From assembly GCA_028281215.1 (NCBI GenBank), contig JANQKH010000651.1:1-12282 (forward strand): 12,282 nt of DNA, in the 5' to 3' direction. Below, piece by piece: positions 6,970 through 12,282 of this stretch. Within the stretch, counting starts at the first letter, position 1. The number at the start of each line of letters is the position of its first letter. A program made the translations under genes and the position numbers. Source of the stretch: Phycisphaeraceae bacterium. Lineage in GTDB: Bacteria; Planctomycetota; Phycisphaerae; Phycisphaerales; Phycisphaeraceae. Under the pieces are notes generated by a model that made no database searches, had not been told where the DNA came from, and saw only the letters and a program-made list of their open reading frames with translations.

Positions 6970-7485
6970 ATGTCTGATGCAATCCCTAAGGCAATCTCTG
7001 AATTGCAGGATCAGGTGCGCGCGCTCGAAGAAGAGGCGTCTCAGGTAAAGGTGACTATCAACCTGCTTTGCAAGAGGGCAGGCCTGGATCCCATCTATGC
7101 GGACACTGGAGGATCGGACGCTGACGTGTCATCCATTCGTGCTGACACTTTCTACGGTCAAGCGCTGAACACTGCCGTCCGGGAGTATCTCTCGATGCGT
7201 CGCAACGCAAGCCTTGGTCCAGCCACTGTCCGGGAGATTTACGATGCCCTGATGACGGGTGGGTACCAGTTCAATGCGAAGAACGACGACAACGCCATGC
7301 GAAGTCTGCGAATCGCGCTTAGCAAGAGCACCCACACGTTTCACCGTCTGCCGAATGGGTCATATGGCTTGCTTTCCTGGTATCCAGCTGCAAAGGCTGA
7401 AAAACCAACAAAGTCTAGCGATGTAAATGACACAGGAAATCCAGAAGATGCGCCCACAAATGAAAACGAGGCAGACCCGTCATGA
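6970..7485 (+). CDS. Coiled-coil plus HARE-type winged-helix protein
   Basis: 171 residues. The ATG at 6970 is chosen because AGGA ends nine bases upstream; the frame continues upstream without a better start. Layout: a predicted coiled coil at 5-36 (ELQDQVRALEEEASQVKVTI), a linker to about 58, then a winged-helix domain at about 60-139, and an acidic, Asn/Glu-rich, probably disordered tail (140-171). The helix-turn-helix part reads GPATVREIYDALMTGGYQF, and the wing carries HRLPNGSYGLLSWYP. The pattern fits the HARE-HTH superfamily, known from RNA polymerase delta subunits, restriction enzymes and eukaryotic chromatin factors, where it is thought to contact DNA or recognise modified DNA. I infer a DNA-associated regulator, possibly a dimer through the coil. 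Similar stand-alone proteins occur in planctomycetes; no target is known to me. Its neighbours are a structured RNA-like region and a transposase. Confidence 0.72.
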   Translation: MSDAIPKAISELQDQVRALEEEASQVKVTINLLCKRAGLDPIYADTGGSDADVSSIRADTFYGQALNTAVREYLSMRRNASLGPATVREIYDALMTGGYQFNAKNDDNAMRSLRIALSKSTHTFHRLPNGSYGLLSWYPAAKAEKPTKSSDVNDTGNPEDAPTNENEADPS

Positions 7486-7497
7486 CGGCCCTGCCTC
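7468..7497. terminator. Long stem-loop spanning the stop codon of the HARE-HTH gene
   Basis: GAGGCAG (7468-7474) pairs with CTGCCTC (7491-7497) around an inner 12-base perfect palindrome CCGTCATGACGG (7477-7488) that contains the TGA stop. On the plus strand no T-run follows. On the minus strand the tail reads GTTTTCATTTG, so it looks more like a terminator for leftward transcripts, or a 3'-end protecting hairpin. Confidence 0.45.
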
Positions 7498-7541
7498 ACG
7501 CCCGGACCTCGCTACAGGAACAGGGCGAAAAGAATGTGGCA

Positions 7542-7579
7542 AGGGGTAGTACATAGACCACGGATGGTCTTTGGCCCCT
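7542..7579 (+). ncRNA. Two-tier hairpin, part of a candidate structured RNA
   Basis: An outer stem AGGGG (7542-7546)/CCCCT (7575-7579) encloses a perfect 6-bp stem AGACCA/TGGTCT with the tetraloop CGGA (7555-7570). It is the first of several hairpins in the gene-poor stretch between the HARE-HTH gene and the transposase. No known RNA family is recognised. Confidence 0.4.
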
Positions 7580-7584
7580 AGCCC

Positions 7585-7625
7585 GCCTCTTCAACACGGA
7601 GGCTTTGTATGAGCCCCGAAGAGGC
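7585..7625 (+). promoter_or_regulatory. Hairpin enclosing the ribosome site and start of the micro-ORF
   Basis: GCCTCTTC (7585-7592) pairs perfectly with GAAGAGGC (7618-7625). The loop holds the ACGGAGG ribosome site (7596-7602) and the ATG at 7609, with a further GGCT/AGCC pairing (7601-7604/7612-7615) that would cover part of the ribosome site. If transcribed, translation of the 23-codon frame could be gated by this fold. Confidence 0.4.
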
Positions 7626-7680
7626 CTATTGGCGATGGCGGCGACGCCATCTGGTGACGATCAAGCACGATGCCCGCTGA
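7609..7680 (+). CDS. Possible 23-residue basic peptide
   Basis: ATG to TGA, 23 codons, preceded by a near-perfect Shine-Dalgarno ACGGAGG at a spacing of six bases, one of the best ribosome sites in the window. The peptide starts MSPEEAYWRWRRRHL and is rich in Arg and Trp/Tyr, ending with a His/Lys/Arg-containing tail. No family is recognised. A perfect GATGGCG/CGCCATC stem with a GCGA tetraloop (7634-7651) lies inside the coding sequence, so the stretch may instead be a structured RNA, or both. A terminator-like stem-loop follows at 7717, which makes ribosome site, frame and terminator a complete small gene. It is unclear whether it is a true peptide, a leader peptide or chance. Confidence 0.4.
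   Translation: MSPEEAYWRWRRRHLVTIKHDAR
7634..7651 (+). ncRNA. Perfect GNRA-capped hairpin
   Basis: GATGGCG, loop GCGA, CGCCATC: a 7-bp perfect stem with a GNRA tetraloop, typical of folded functional RNAs. It overlaps the micro-ORF. A coding-only explanation (the Arg-rich codons CGA TGG CGG CGA CGC) is possible, since such codons can give self-complementarity by chance. Confidence 0.4.
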
Positions 7681-7716
7681 TCGCACCATTTTGTCAAGGG
7701 CATTTAACCCTTAACT

Positions 7717-7756
7717 GCCGGAAGCGGGTGGTGCAACACCCGCTTCCCGGCTTTAT
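7717..7756 (+). terminator. Intrinsic terminator after the micro-ORF / candidate RNA
   Basis: A 14-bp stem with one bulged C (7717-7730 with 7737-7751), a GTGCAA loop, and a short TTTAT tail. It would end rightward transcription coming from the HARE-HTH gene or from the micro-ORF before the transposase gene. A small AAGGG/CCCTT stem (7696-7712) precedes it. Confidence 0.6.
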
Positions 7757-7811
7757 CGACACATTCTAGTAAGAACCGCTGCAAAATCCAACCGTCTTGT
7801 ACGTGCTGGGC

Positions 7812-7849
7812 AAGACAAAACCCGTAGCCGTTGGAGCGGCCACGGGTTT
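7812..7849 (-). terminator. Terminator-like hairpin upstream of the transposase gene
   Basis: AAACCCGT (7818-7825) pairs with ACGGGTTT (7842-7849), with an inner GCCG/CGGC stem. On the minus strand the stem is followed by TTTTGTCTT, so it would stop leftward (antisense) transcription coming out of the transposase region. On the plus strand only TTTC follows. It may also shield the transposase gene from outside transcription. Confidence 0.55.
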
Positions 7850-7851
7850 CA

Positions 7852-8807
7852 ACACCTAGGCGGGTGTGCCCAGATGCATCGCAATCACATCATAGCACGC
7901 CGGCCGCTATCGGAAAGGCCGGTTGCCATGAATCGTTTGTCGTTCGATCGCCAGGCATTGTGTCTGCGCCTACTTCTGGAAGGAATGTCTCTACGTGGCG
8001 CGAGCAGGATCACGGGTCATCACGTCGATACCATCATGCGGCTCAGCGTTCGCGCCGGGCAGCGATGCCTGTTGCACCATGATGCCCACGTCCGCAACCT
8101 GAAACTCAAGCACATCCAAGTCGACGAAATGTGGTGCTGGTGCTACATGAAGCAAAAGCAGATCCCGGACCAGATGGATGACGCCCAGATCGGGGACCAG
8201 TGGCTTTACTTCGCGATCGATCAGGACTCCAAGTTGATTGTCAGCTACCTCGTGGGCAAGCGGACGGACCATAACGCCGAGCGGTTCATGCTAGACCTGT
8301 CCCGCCGTATCCACATCCCTGATCTCTTTGACGAATCGCCCGATCGACCCATGATTTCATCCGACGGTCACCGGCCCTACGTCGACGCTCACGACACCGC
8401 ATTCGCCGGCGCGGTTCGCCTCGGGCAACTGATCAAAGCCTCACACAAGGACGATCCGACGTGCTACAACATCGACGACCCCAAAGACGGGATCAGTCGC
8501 CAGATGGTCGTCGGGGACACCGGTGAAGATGAGATATGCACGTCCCACGTCGAGCGGTTCAATGCGACGGTCAGGAATTTGACGAAGCGGTGTGCGCGTC
8601 GAACCTTCGCTTTCAGCAAGAAGCTGGACAACCTGCGAGCCGCCGTTTCGCTGTTCGTCGCGTATTACAATTACTGCTGGATTCCGCGTACGATGAGTGT
8701 CACGCCGGCGGTGGAAGCTGGATTGACGCGGCAGGTTTGGTCGACTCAGGACTTGTTGAACGCCGTTGACCTTGAGAACTCAGATTAGGACACCACCGAC
8801 GGTGTGC
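7852..8807. mobile_element. Possible IS1-family element, ends unresolved
   Basis: The transposase gene is flanked by two similar palindromic motifs, ACACC-N6-GGTGTGC, at 7852-7869 and 8790-8807. Read inward, the right end gives GGTGGTGTCC and the left gives GGCGGGTGTGCCC, which loosely resemble each other and the GG...TG ends of IS1 relatives. No identical 8-9 bp direct repeats border them, so the element may be old, have decayed ends, or have its boundaries elsewhere. Confidence 0.4.
7928..8788 (+). CDS. IS1-like DDE transposase
   Basis: 286 residues from the ATG at 7928, preceded by AAAGG nine bases upstream; an in-frame ATG at 7874 would add 18 residues and is less typical, because family members begin with MNRLS-like sequences. 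An N-terminal helix-turn-helix region (about 8-45, GMSLRGASRITGHHVDTIMRL) binds the element's ends. The catalytic domain has the DDE triad: Asp66 in QVDEMW, Asp146 in SSDGHRPY, Glu209 in SHVERFNATVRN. The C-terminus carries the conserved FSKKLDNLRAAVSLFVAYYNYC stretch, cited here in part. It is a single frame without the programmed frameshift of classical IS1, as in many IS1-family relatives. All catalytic residues are intact, so it could be active. Clear terminal repeats and target duplications were not found. Confidence 0.85.
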   Translation: MNRLSFDRQALCLRLLLEGMSLRGASRITGHHVDTIMRLSVRAGQRCLLHHDAHVRNLKLKHIQVDEMWCWCYMKQKQIPDQMDDAQIGDQWLYFAIDQDSKLIVSYLVGKRTDHNAERFMLDLSRRIHIPDLFDESPDRPMISSDGHRPYVDAHDTAFAGAVRLGQLIKASHKDDPTCYNIDDPKDGISRQMVVGDTGEDEICTSHVERFNATVRNLTKRCARRTFAFSKKLDNLRAAVSLFVAYYNYCWIPRTMSVTPAVEAGLTRQVWSTQDLLNAVDLENSD

Positions 8808-8812
8808 GTTCC

Positions 8813-8840
8813 TCGACATCGGCAATCGTTTGTCTATACT
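8813..8840 (+). promoter_or_regulatory. Promoter of tRNA-Leu
   Basis: TCGACA (8813-8818), a 16-base spacer and TATACT (8835-8840): each box matches five of six consensus bases. It sits about 30 bases upstream of the mature tRNA 5' end, in agreement with a short tRNA leader. Confidence 0.65.
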
Positions 8841-8869
8841 GTCCGTCTGCCCATGGGTGAAGCAACGTC

Positions 8870-8953
8870 GCGGGCGTGGCGGAACTGGCAGACGCGCATG
8901 GTTGAGGGCCATGTGGGGTAAAACCCGTGGAGGTTCGAGTCCTCTCGCCCGCA
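8870..8953 (+). tRNA. tRNA-Leu (anticodon GAG)
   Basis: A class II tRNA of 84 bases. The acceptor stem is GCGGGCG (8870-8876) with CGCCCGC (8946-8952), and the discriminator base is A at 8953. The anticodon stem CATGG/CCATG encloses the loop TTGAGGG, giving anticodon GAG for CUC/CUU codons. A long variable arm (GGGG-TAAA-ACCC region) and the T-loop TTCGAGT are present. The 3' CCA is not encoded and must be added by the CCA-adding enzyme. It has its own promoter and terminator, and lies 81 bases after the transposase gene. Confidence 0.95.
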
Positions 8954-8965
8954 TTCCAACGAGAC

Positions 8966-8992
8966 AAAGCGGCCCGAAAAGGCCGCTTTTTT
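8966..8992 (+). terminator. Strong intrinsic terminator after tRNA-Leu
   Basis: A perfect 9-bp stem AAAGCGGCC/GGCCGCTTT with loop CGAAAA, running into six Ts (8987-8992). The minus-strand copy has three Ts after the stem, so it may also help end the leftward osmC-family gene. Confidence 0.9.
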
Positions 8993-9023
8993 CTTGCGAG
9001 ATTTGAAGGCTTGATTGCTTTTT

Positions 9024-9605
9024 TCATTCGACCACCAGATCAGCATTCAGCCGCACCGCCTGGGCGAGATTGAAGTAGTTCGGCGATGTTTTCTTGACCG
9101 TCTCGTGAATTTCCTGAAACTGTTGCGGCGTGCCGTCGCCCTTGATTTTCACGCTGTAGTGCAGTTGGTCGTAACCGGGTTTGACTTGGTCATCCAGCGC
9201 AAACAGGCCGCGCAGATCAATGTCACCCTGTGTCTGAATCTCCAGTGATTCGATGGCGATACCCTGCAGCGACGCCAGCGCGACATAGGTGACCGCCATG
9301 CAGGCATTCACGGCGCCGAGCAGGTATTCCTGCGGGTTCGCGTGTGTGTTCGTGCCGCCAATTTCGTGCGGTTCGTCCACGGTGAACTTGAAGCTACGGT
9401 CGACCTGCTTGTCGCCGATCTTGAAACCCGCGACTTCCGTCTCCGTGATGCAACCACCCTGCCATCGCGTCGTCACATCCCAATGCGTTTGCCCCTCTTT
9501 CGGGTCCGCGGCGACGGTGTCAATCAGCGCCTGCACAGCTTTCGGGTTGATGCCGTTCAGTTCCGTGGTCTGCCCATCCGTCGGTGTGATTGTGGCGGTT
9601 GTCAT
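9024..9605 (-). CDS. OsmC-family protein
   Basis: 193 residues. OsmC/Ohr-fold proteins are small cytoplasmic dimers, many of them thiol peroxidases that reduce organic hydroperoxides. The family core is visible: GGTNTHANPQEYLLGAVNAC (83-102), where Cys102 takes the place of the peroxidatic cysteine at the start of the central helix, followed by AVTYVALASLQGI. The second, resolving cysteine of Ohr/OsmC (normally in a CPVS-like motif) is replaced by SPNYFNLAQAV, so a classical two-cysteine cycle is unlikely. It may use another thiol partner or belong to the less-studied YhfA-like branch. Cys52 lies outside the usual positions. The ATG has an excellent AAAGGAG eight bases upstream. It is divergent from a TetR-type regulator with a palindrome between them, suggesting control by it. 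Confidence 0.85.
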   Translation of the reverse strand: MTTATITPTDGQTTELNGINPKAVQALIDTVAADPKEGQTHWDVTTRWQGGCITETEVAGFKIGDKQVDRSFKFTVDEPHEIGGTNTHANPQEYLLGAVNACMAVTYVALASLQGIAIESLEIQTQGDIDLRGLFALDDQVKPGYDQLHYSVKIKGDGTPQQFQEIHETVKKTSPNYFNLAQAVRLNADLVVE

Positions 9606-9727
9606 GGTGTTGCTCCTTTACAGTGAATCGTTCCAACGTTCGTGAGCCTCACGCTGCGGCCCACAAGTGATGTCGGAAGATTAGAGTCACCGCTCTGCCA
9701 CGAACAGAGTACTCGAGGTACACCCCC

Positions 9728-9746
9728 GGTTGACTTGAGGTCAACC
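9728..9746. promoter_or_regulatory. Candidate operator between osmC-family gene and tetR
   Basis: GGTTGACTTGAGGTCAACC has perfect 7-bp arms around five central bases, and sits in the shared spacer 24 bases before the tetR start. A TTGACC on the minus strand and a TTGACT on the plus strand fall inside it, so a bound repressor could cover -35-like sequences for both directions. TetR-family dimers usually bind palindromes of this size. Confidence 0.55.
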
Positions 9747-9769
9747 CCCCGCGAGGGAATAATGCGGGC

Positions 9770-10396
9770 ATGACAGGCTCCGGCCCATTCAAGTCGGTCG
9801 TGAAGTTGTTCGGCGCACCCGAAGTGGCGAAACAGGGACGCGAACGTCTGGTCGATGTTGCGATTGACCTTTTTTACACGCATGGTTTCAACGCCGTCGG
9901 CCTTGATCAGGTTCTGGCGACTGCCGGGGTGACCAAGACCACGTTCTATAAACACTTCGAGTGCAAAGACGAACTGATCGTCGCGGCTGTCGAGAAGCAC
10001 GACCAGTGGGAACGACGCGCCTGGAGCGACGAATTGGCGCGACGCGGCGAAGGTGATCCAATTAAAACCCTGCTGGCCATTTTCGATGTCCTCGATCATT
10101 GGTTCAACGATGAAGCGTTCGGTGGCTGTCTGTTCATCAACACCGCGGCGGAGTTCCCCAACCCGCAGGATCCGGTGCACCAGGCGGCCGCGAAACACAA
10201 ACGCCACACGCGCGACGATGTCTGCGAATTGGCCAAGCAGGGTGGAGCGGCGAAACCTGACGAGTTCGCTGACCGGTTTCAGGTGCTGGTCGAAGGCACA
10301 TTGATCCTGCGGCAGGTGCACGGCCGTGACGATGCCGCCGCCATCGCAAGGCCCATGGCCCAGACATTAATCGATTCATATTTTCCCACTTCGTGA
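9770..10396 (+). CDS. TetR/AcrR-family transcriptional regulator
   Basis: 208 residues. The N-terminal DNA-binding domain (about 22-68) is typical: RERLVDVAIDLFYTHGF, the helix-turn-helix GLDQVLATAGVTKTTFYKHF, then KDELI. The rest (about 75-205) is an all-helical ligand-binding and dimer domain without a recognisable effector signature; it includes HWFNDEAFGGCLFINTAAEF, a stretch common in the TetR subgroup often found near oxidoreductase or organic-compound stress genes. The ATG at 9770 is preferred; GAGGG lies 12 bases upstream, a slightly long spacing. Its divergent placement next to an OsmC-family gene and the palindrome between them suggest that it represses that gene and itself, perhaps responding to a reactive or hydrophobic compound. 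Confidence 0.9.
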   Translation: MTGSGPFKSVVKLFGAPEVAKQGRERLVDVAIDLFYTHGFNAVGLDQVLATAGVTKTTFYKHFECKDELIVAAVEKHDQWERRAWSDELARRGEGDPIKTLLAIFDVLDHWFNDEAFGGCLFINTAAEFPNPQDPVHQAAAKHKRHTRDDVCELAKQGGAAKPDEFADRFQVLVEGTLILRQVHGRDDAAAIARPMAQTLIDSYFPTS

Positions 10397-10400
10397 TCGG

Positions 10401-10442
10401 GCAAGGAATTCCTTGCGGCGATTCATCACGCCGTCATTTTTT
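10401..10442 (+). terminator. Palindrome plus terminator between convergent genes
   Basis: First comes a perfect 16-base palindrome GCAAGGAATTCCTTGC (10401-10416), then a stem CGGCG (10416-10420)/CGCCG (10429-10433) followed, after TCA, by six Ts (10437-10442). The T-run lies in the last codons of the convergent haem-protein gene (Lys-Lys-stop on the other strand). The first palindrome may serve the leftward gene as well. Confidence 0.6.
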
Positions 10443-12282
10443 AAACATCGCATGATTCCGATCCCCGCGCGACAACAGGTACGCCATCAGGTCCAGCACT
10501 TCGTCTTCTTTCAGCACGGTGAGCAAGCCCGTCGGCATCATCGACGTGGTGGAAGGCTTGATCGATTCCACTTCGCCGGTCTTCACATGCACGATCTGTT
10601 TAGGGTCGAGCATATTCGGGTTCACGCGGTAAGTGTCGCCCGTGAGGTTCACGATGCGGCCGTACACCACGTCGCCGTCTTTCAATCGGATCTGCACCGC
10701 TTCGTACTGATCTGAAATCGTCTTGCTCGGTTCAATGATCGACTCCAGCAAATCCTTCACGTTGAATCGTCCGGACAAGCCGGTCAGGTCCGGTCCGACC
10801 GCGCCGCCTTGATCGTCAAAGCGATGACAGGCGAAACACCCGACCGCGCCGAACAGCTTGCGGCCGCGCTGAAAGTCCCGGCCTTGCAAACCCTTCTCCA
10901 CGACGGGCACCAACTCCTTCACCGTGTAGTTCTTCACAAACTGCCGGCCTTTTAGCCCCGCGAACGGCGAGACCTCCGTCGCCTTCGGTTTGGCGTCGAG
11001 TACCTTCTTCAACGCGGTTTTCTCTTTCGCCGTCAACGCCGCCACCGCGTCCGTTTTGATGTAATCCATGAACTTCCCGAAGCTCATACCCCCGGCGTAC
11101 GCGTTGCCGCGCTCGTTGAACCAGGTGAAGTAGCGCTTGCGCAGCGGAATCGTCCAGCCGCTGCGCAGAAAACGTAATGCCTTGGCGTAGGCGATTTGTT
11201 CTTCCTGTGTGGGAGCATCTTCAAGTAATTGGACACCCTTCTTCGCGGCGTCGGGTGTTTGCAGATAGACCAGCAGTTGAATCAATTCAACGTCCAGTCT
11301 CGAATCTCCCGTAGGGAAGACCGGATTGAACTTTGCGATGACCGCATCGCGTTTCGACTTCAGCGGTTTACCGAATCGAATGAACGCCATGCTGTAAACG
11401 CGCACGAGATCCAGCTTCTGACGATCACTGAGTTTTTGCCAGTCGTGTTTGCCCAATGAGTTGAGGATGAAGCCTTGCTCCCTGTGTTCCGGTCGTTCTT
11501 TTTCGGATTCATCGGCAAACGTCGGGACGGGCGTATCAAGTTCGATATTCTTTCCGCCTTGTTTCTTGTTGGGCCGCTCGTGTTTGCGAATGTACGCAAG
11601 TAGCCCCTGAATGGACGAGTCGGTTTTTGTGTCGTTGAATGCGGGGTAGCGCAAACCACTTTTGTGCTGGTGTTCAACGGCGATCCGCGCTGCATAGCGA
11701 ATGGCGCGGTCGCTGTGATTCATGAACTTCCATGCGTCAACAAGAATCTTCTGGCCGCCGTCATCCGTTGCGCTCCAGTGCAAGGCTTCGAGTTTGCGCC
11801 GCGTCTGATGCAGCGCGTTCAGCGGCGCCGCCTCGGCCGAATTCGTCGACTCACTGCCCGTATACGTCACGCGATACAAACCCGACTGCACCCGCCGCCC
11901 GCCGATCGCGAAATACATTGCCTGGTCGGCCGGGTTGATCACAATGTCGGTCAACGGCAGCGGCACGCCGGTGATGAATTCCTCTTTCTCAGCTTTGTAC
12001 GAAGCGCCGTCCTGCTCCATGTGTACCGCGTACATCTTGCCGTAGGACCAGTCGCAGATGAACAAAGCGTTTTGATACTTCGCGGGAAACTTTGCGCCGT
12101 AGCCGAACGTCACACCGGTCGGCGAGCCGGGGCCGATGTCGATCACCGAGCCGACGCTGTCCGGGTAATACGCGGGCCACTTGCCGCCGCCGTTGCGCCA
12201 TCCGAACTCCGCGCCGCTGACCACGTGGTTCACGCGCGTCGGCCGATACCAGGGCGTGTTCATGTCCCACTCCATGTCGGCG
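10434..12282 (-). CDS. Haem-binding (CxxCH) propeller/HEAT membrane-dehydrogenase-type protein, 5' end outside window
   Basis: At least 615 residues; the frame continues past the right edge (codons GCC GAC precede the first visible ATG), so the N-terminus with most of a beta-propeller is missing. Numbered from that ATG, residues about 1-135 match the end of a sugar-dehydrogenase-like propeller (EWDMNTPWYRPTR, GPGSPTGVTFGYGAKFPAKY, FICDWSYGKMYAVH). About 140-440 is helical and HEAT-like. The C-terminus (about 465-605) is a cytochrome c-like domain with GCFACHRF near residue 480, and SMMPTGLL near the end may supply the axial Met. This domain order is typical of large secreted proteins expanded in Planctomycetes and Verrucomicrobia, proposed to act in extracytoplasmic oxidation, often of sugars; the substrate here is unknown. 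It is convergent with tetR and shares its terminator. Confidence 0.87.
   Translation of the reverse strand, partial: ADMEWDMNTPWYRPTRVNHVVSGAEFGWRNGGGKWPAYYPDSVGSVIDIGPGSPTGVTFGYGAKFPAKYQNALFICDWSYGKMYAVHMEQDGASYKAEKEEFITGVPLPLTDIVINPADQAMYFAIGGRRVQSGLYRVTYTGSESTNSAEAAPLNALHQTRRKLEALHWSATDDGGQKILVDAWKFMNHSDRAIRYAARIAVEHQHKSGLRYPAFNDTKTDSSIQGLLAYIRKHERPNKKQGGKNIELDTPVPTFADESEKERPEHREQGFILNSLGKHDWQKLSDRQKLDLVRVYSMAFIRFGKPLKSKRDAVIAKFNPVFPTGDSRLDVELIQLLVYLQTPDAAKKGVQLLEDAPTQEEQIAYAKALRFLRSGWTIPLRKRYFTWFNERGNAYAGGMSFGKFMDYIKTDAVAALTAKEKTALKKVLDAKPKATEVSPFAGLKGRQFVKNYTVKELVPVVEKGLQGRDFQRGRKLFGAVGCFACHRFDDQGGAVGPDLTGLSGRFNVKDLLESIIEPSKTISDQYEAVQIRLKDGDVVYGRIVNLTGDTYRVNPNMLDPKQIVHVKTGEVESIKPSTTSMMPTGLLTVLKEDEVLDLMAYLLSRGDRNHAMFKK

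Noticed and set aside
7534..7581. A 15-codon frame after the second CCTCGCTACAGGA copy
   Set aside because: The ribosome site is too far from the ATG and the frame lies inside a nested hairpin; no support as a gene.
7631..7655. Resemblance of GGCGATGG... to a fluoride riboswitch start
   Set aside because: The conserved CGCC spacing, the ACTGC-like pairing and the downstream TGATGGCTCCTGCC-type segment are absent.
6575..7849. Hairpins and repeats as a CRISPR array
   Set aside because: The stems differ in sequence and there is no regular repeat-spacer pattern or cas gene.
8870..8953. tRNA-Leu as the attachment site of an integrated island
   Set aside because: I found no second copy of the tRNA 3' end in the window and no integrase; the transposase lies on the 5' side.
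9602..10321. A 239-residue minus-strand frame opposite tetR
   Set aside because: Shadow of the TetR gene, whose helix-turn-helix is unmistakable on the plus strand.

Overview
The window reads as a stretch of a free-living bacterial chromosome, most likely a planctomycete or another PVC-group relative. The main reason is the partial gene at the right edge: a large protein with a propeller, a helical middle and a C-terminal CxxCH haem-binding domain, a type that is greatly expanded in that group. The coiled-coil plus winged-helix protein in the middle is also of a kind I associate with planctomycetes. This assignment is inference from protein style, not a search.

Left part (1-6551), core-type genes. 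The 3' part of queG (epoxyqueuosine reductase, tRNA modification) runs rightwards off the left edge. Everything else here runs leftwards. It comprises a secreted thioredoxin-fold protein, an MCE/MlaD-type lipid-transport protein with its MlaF-type ABC ATPase, a YclM/ThrD-type aspartate kinase, and a pair of overlapping small two-helix membrane proteins. The mlaF-mlaD pair has no mlaE permease next to it. A large perfect palindrome separates mlaF from the aspartate kinase gene.

Middle part (6552-8870), accessory-looking. It holds a small regulator-like gene (coiled coil, HARE-type winged helix, acidic tail) with a plausible promoter and ribosome site. Next comes a compact stretch (about 7468-7849) packed with perfect hairpins, a 23-codon reading frame with a strong Shine-Dalgarno site, and a terminator-like stem-loop. 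After it lies an intact IS1-like DDE transposase gene. This block is the most likely place for something undescribed: a structured RNA and/or a micropeptide gene tied to the regulator or the transposase.

Right part (8813-12282). A tRNA-Leu(GAG) has its own promoter and a strong terminator. It is followed by a divergent pair, an OsmC-family protein and a TetR-family regulator, sharing a spacer with a 19-bp palindrome that is a good operator candidate. Convergent to tetR is the 3' part of the haem-binding membrane dehydrogenase-type protein, which is cut by the right edge of the window. The two convergent genes share a terminator whose T-run is also coding sequence for the last lysines of the haem protein.
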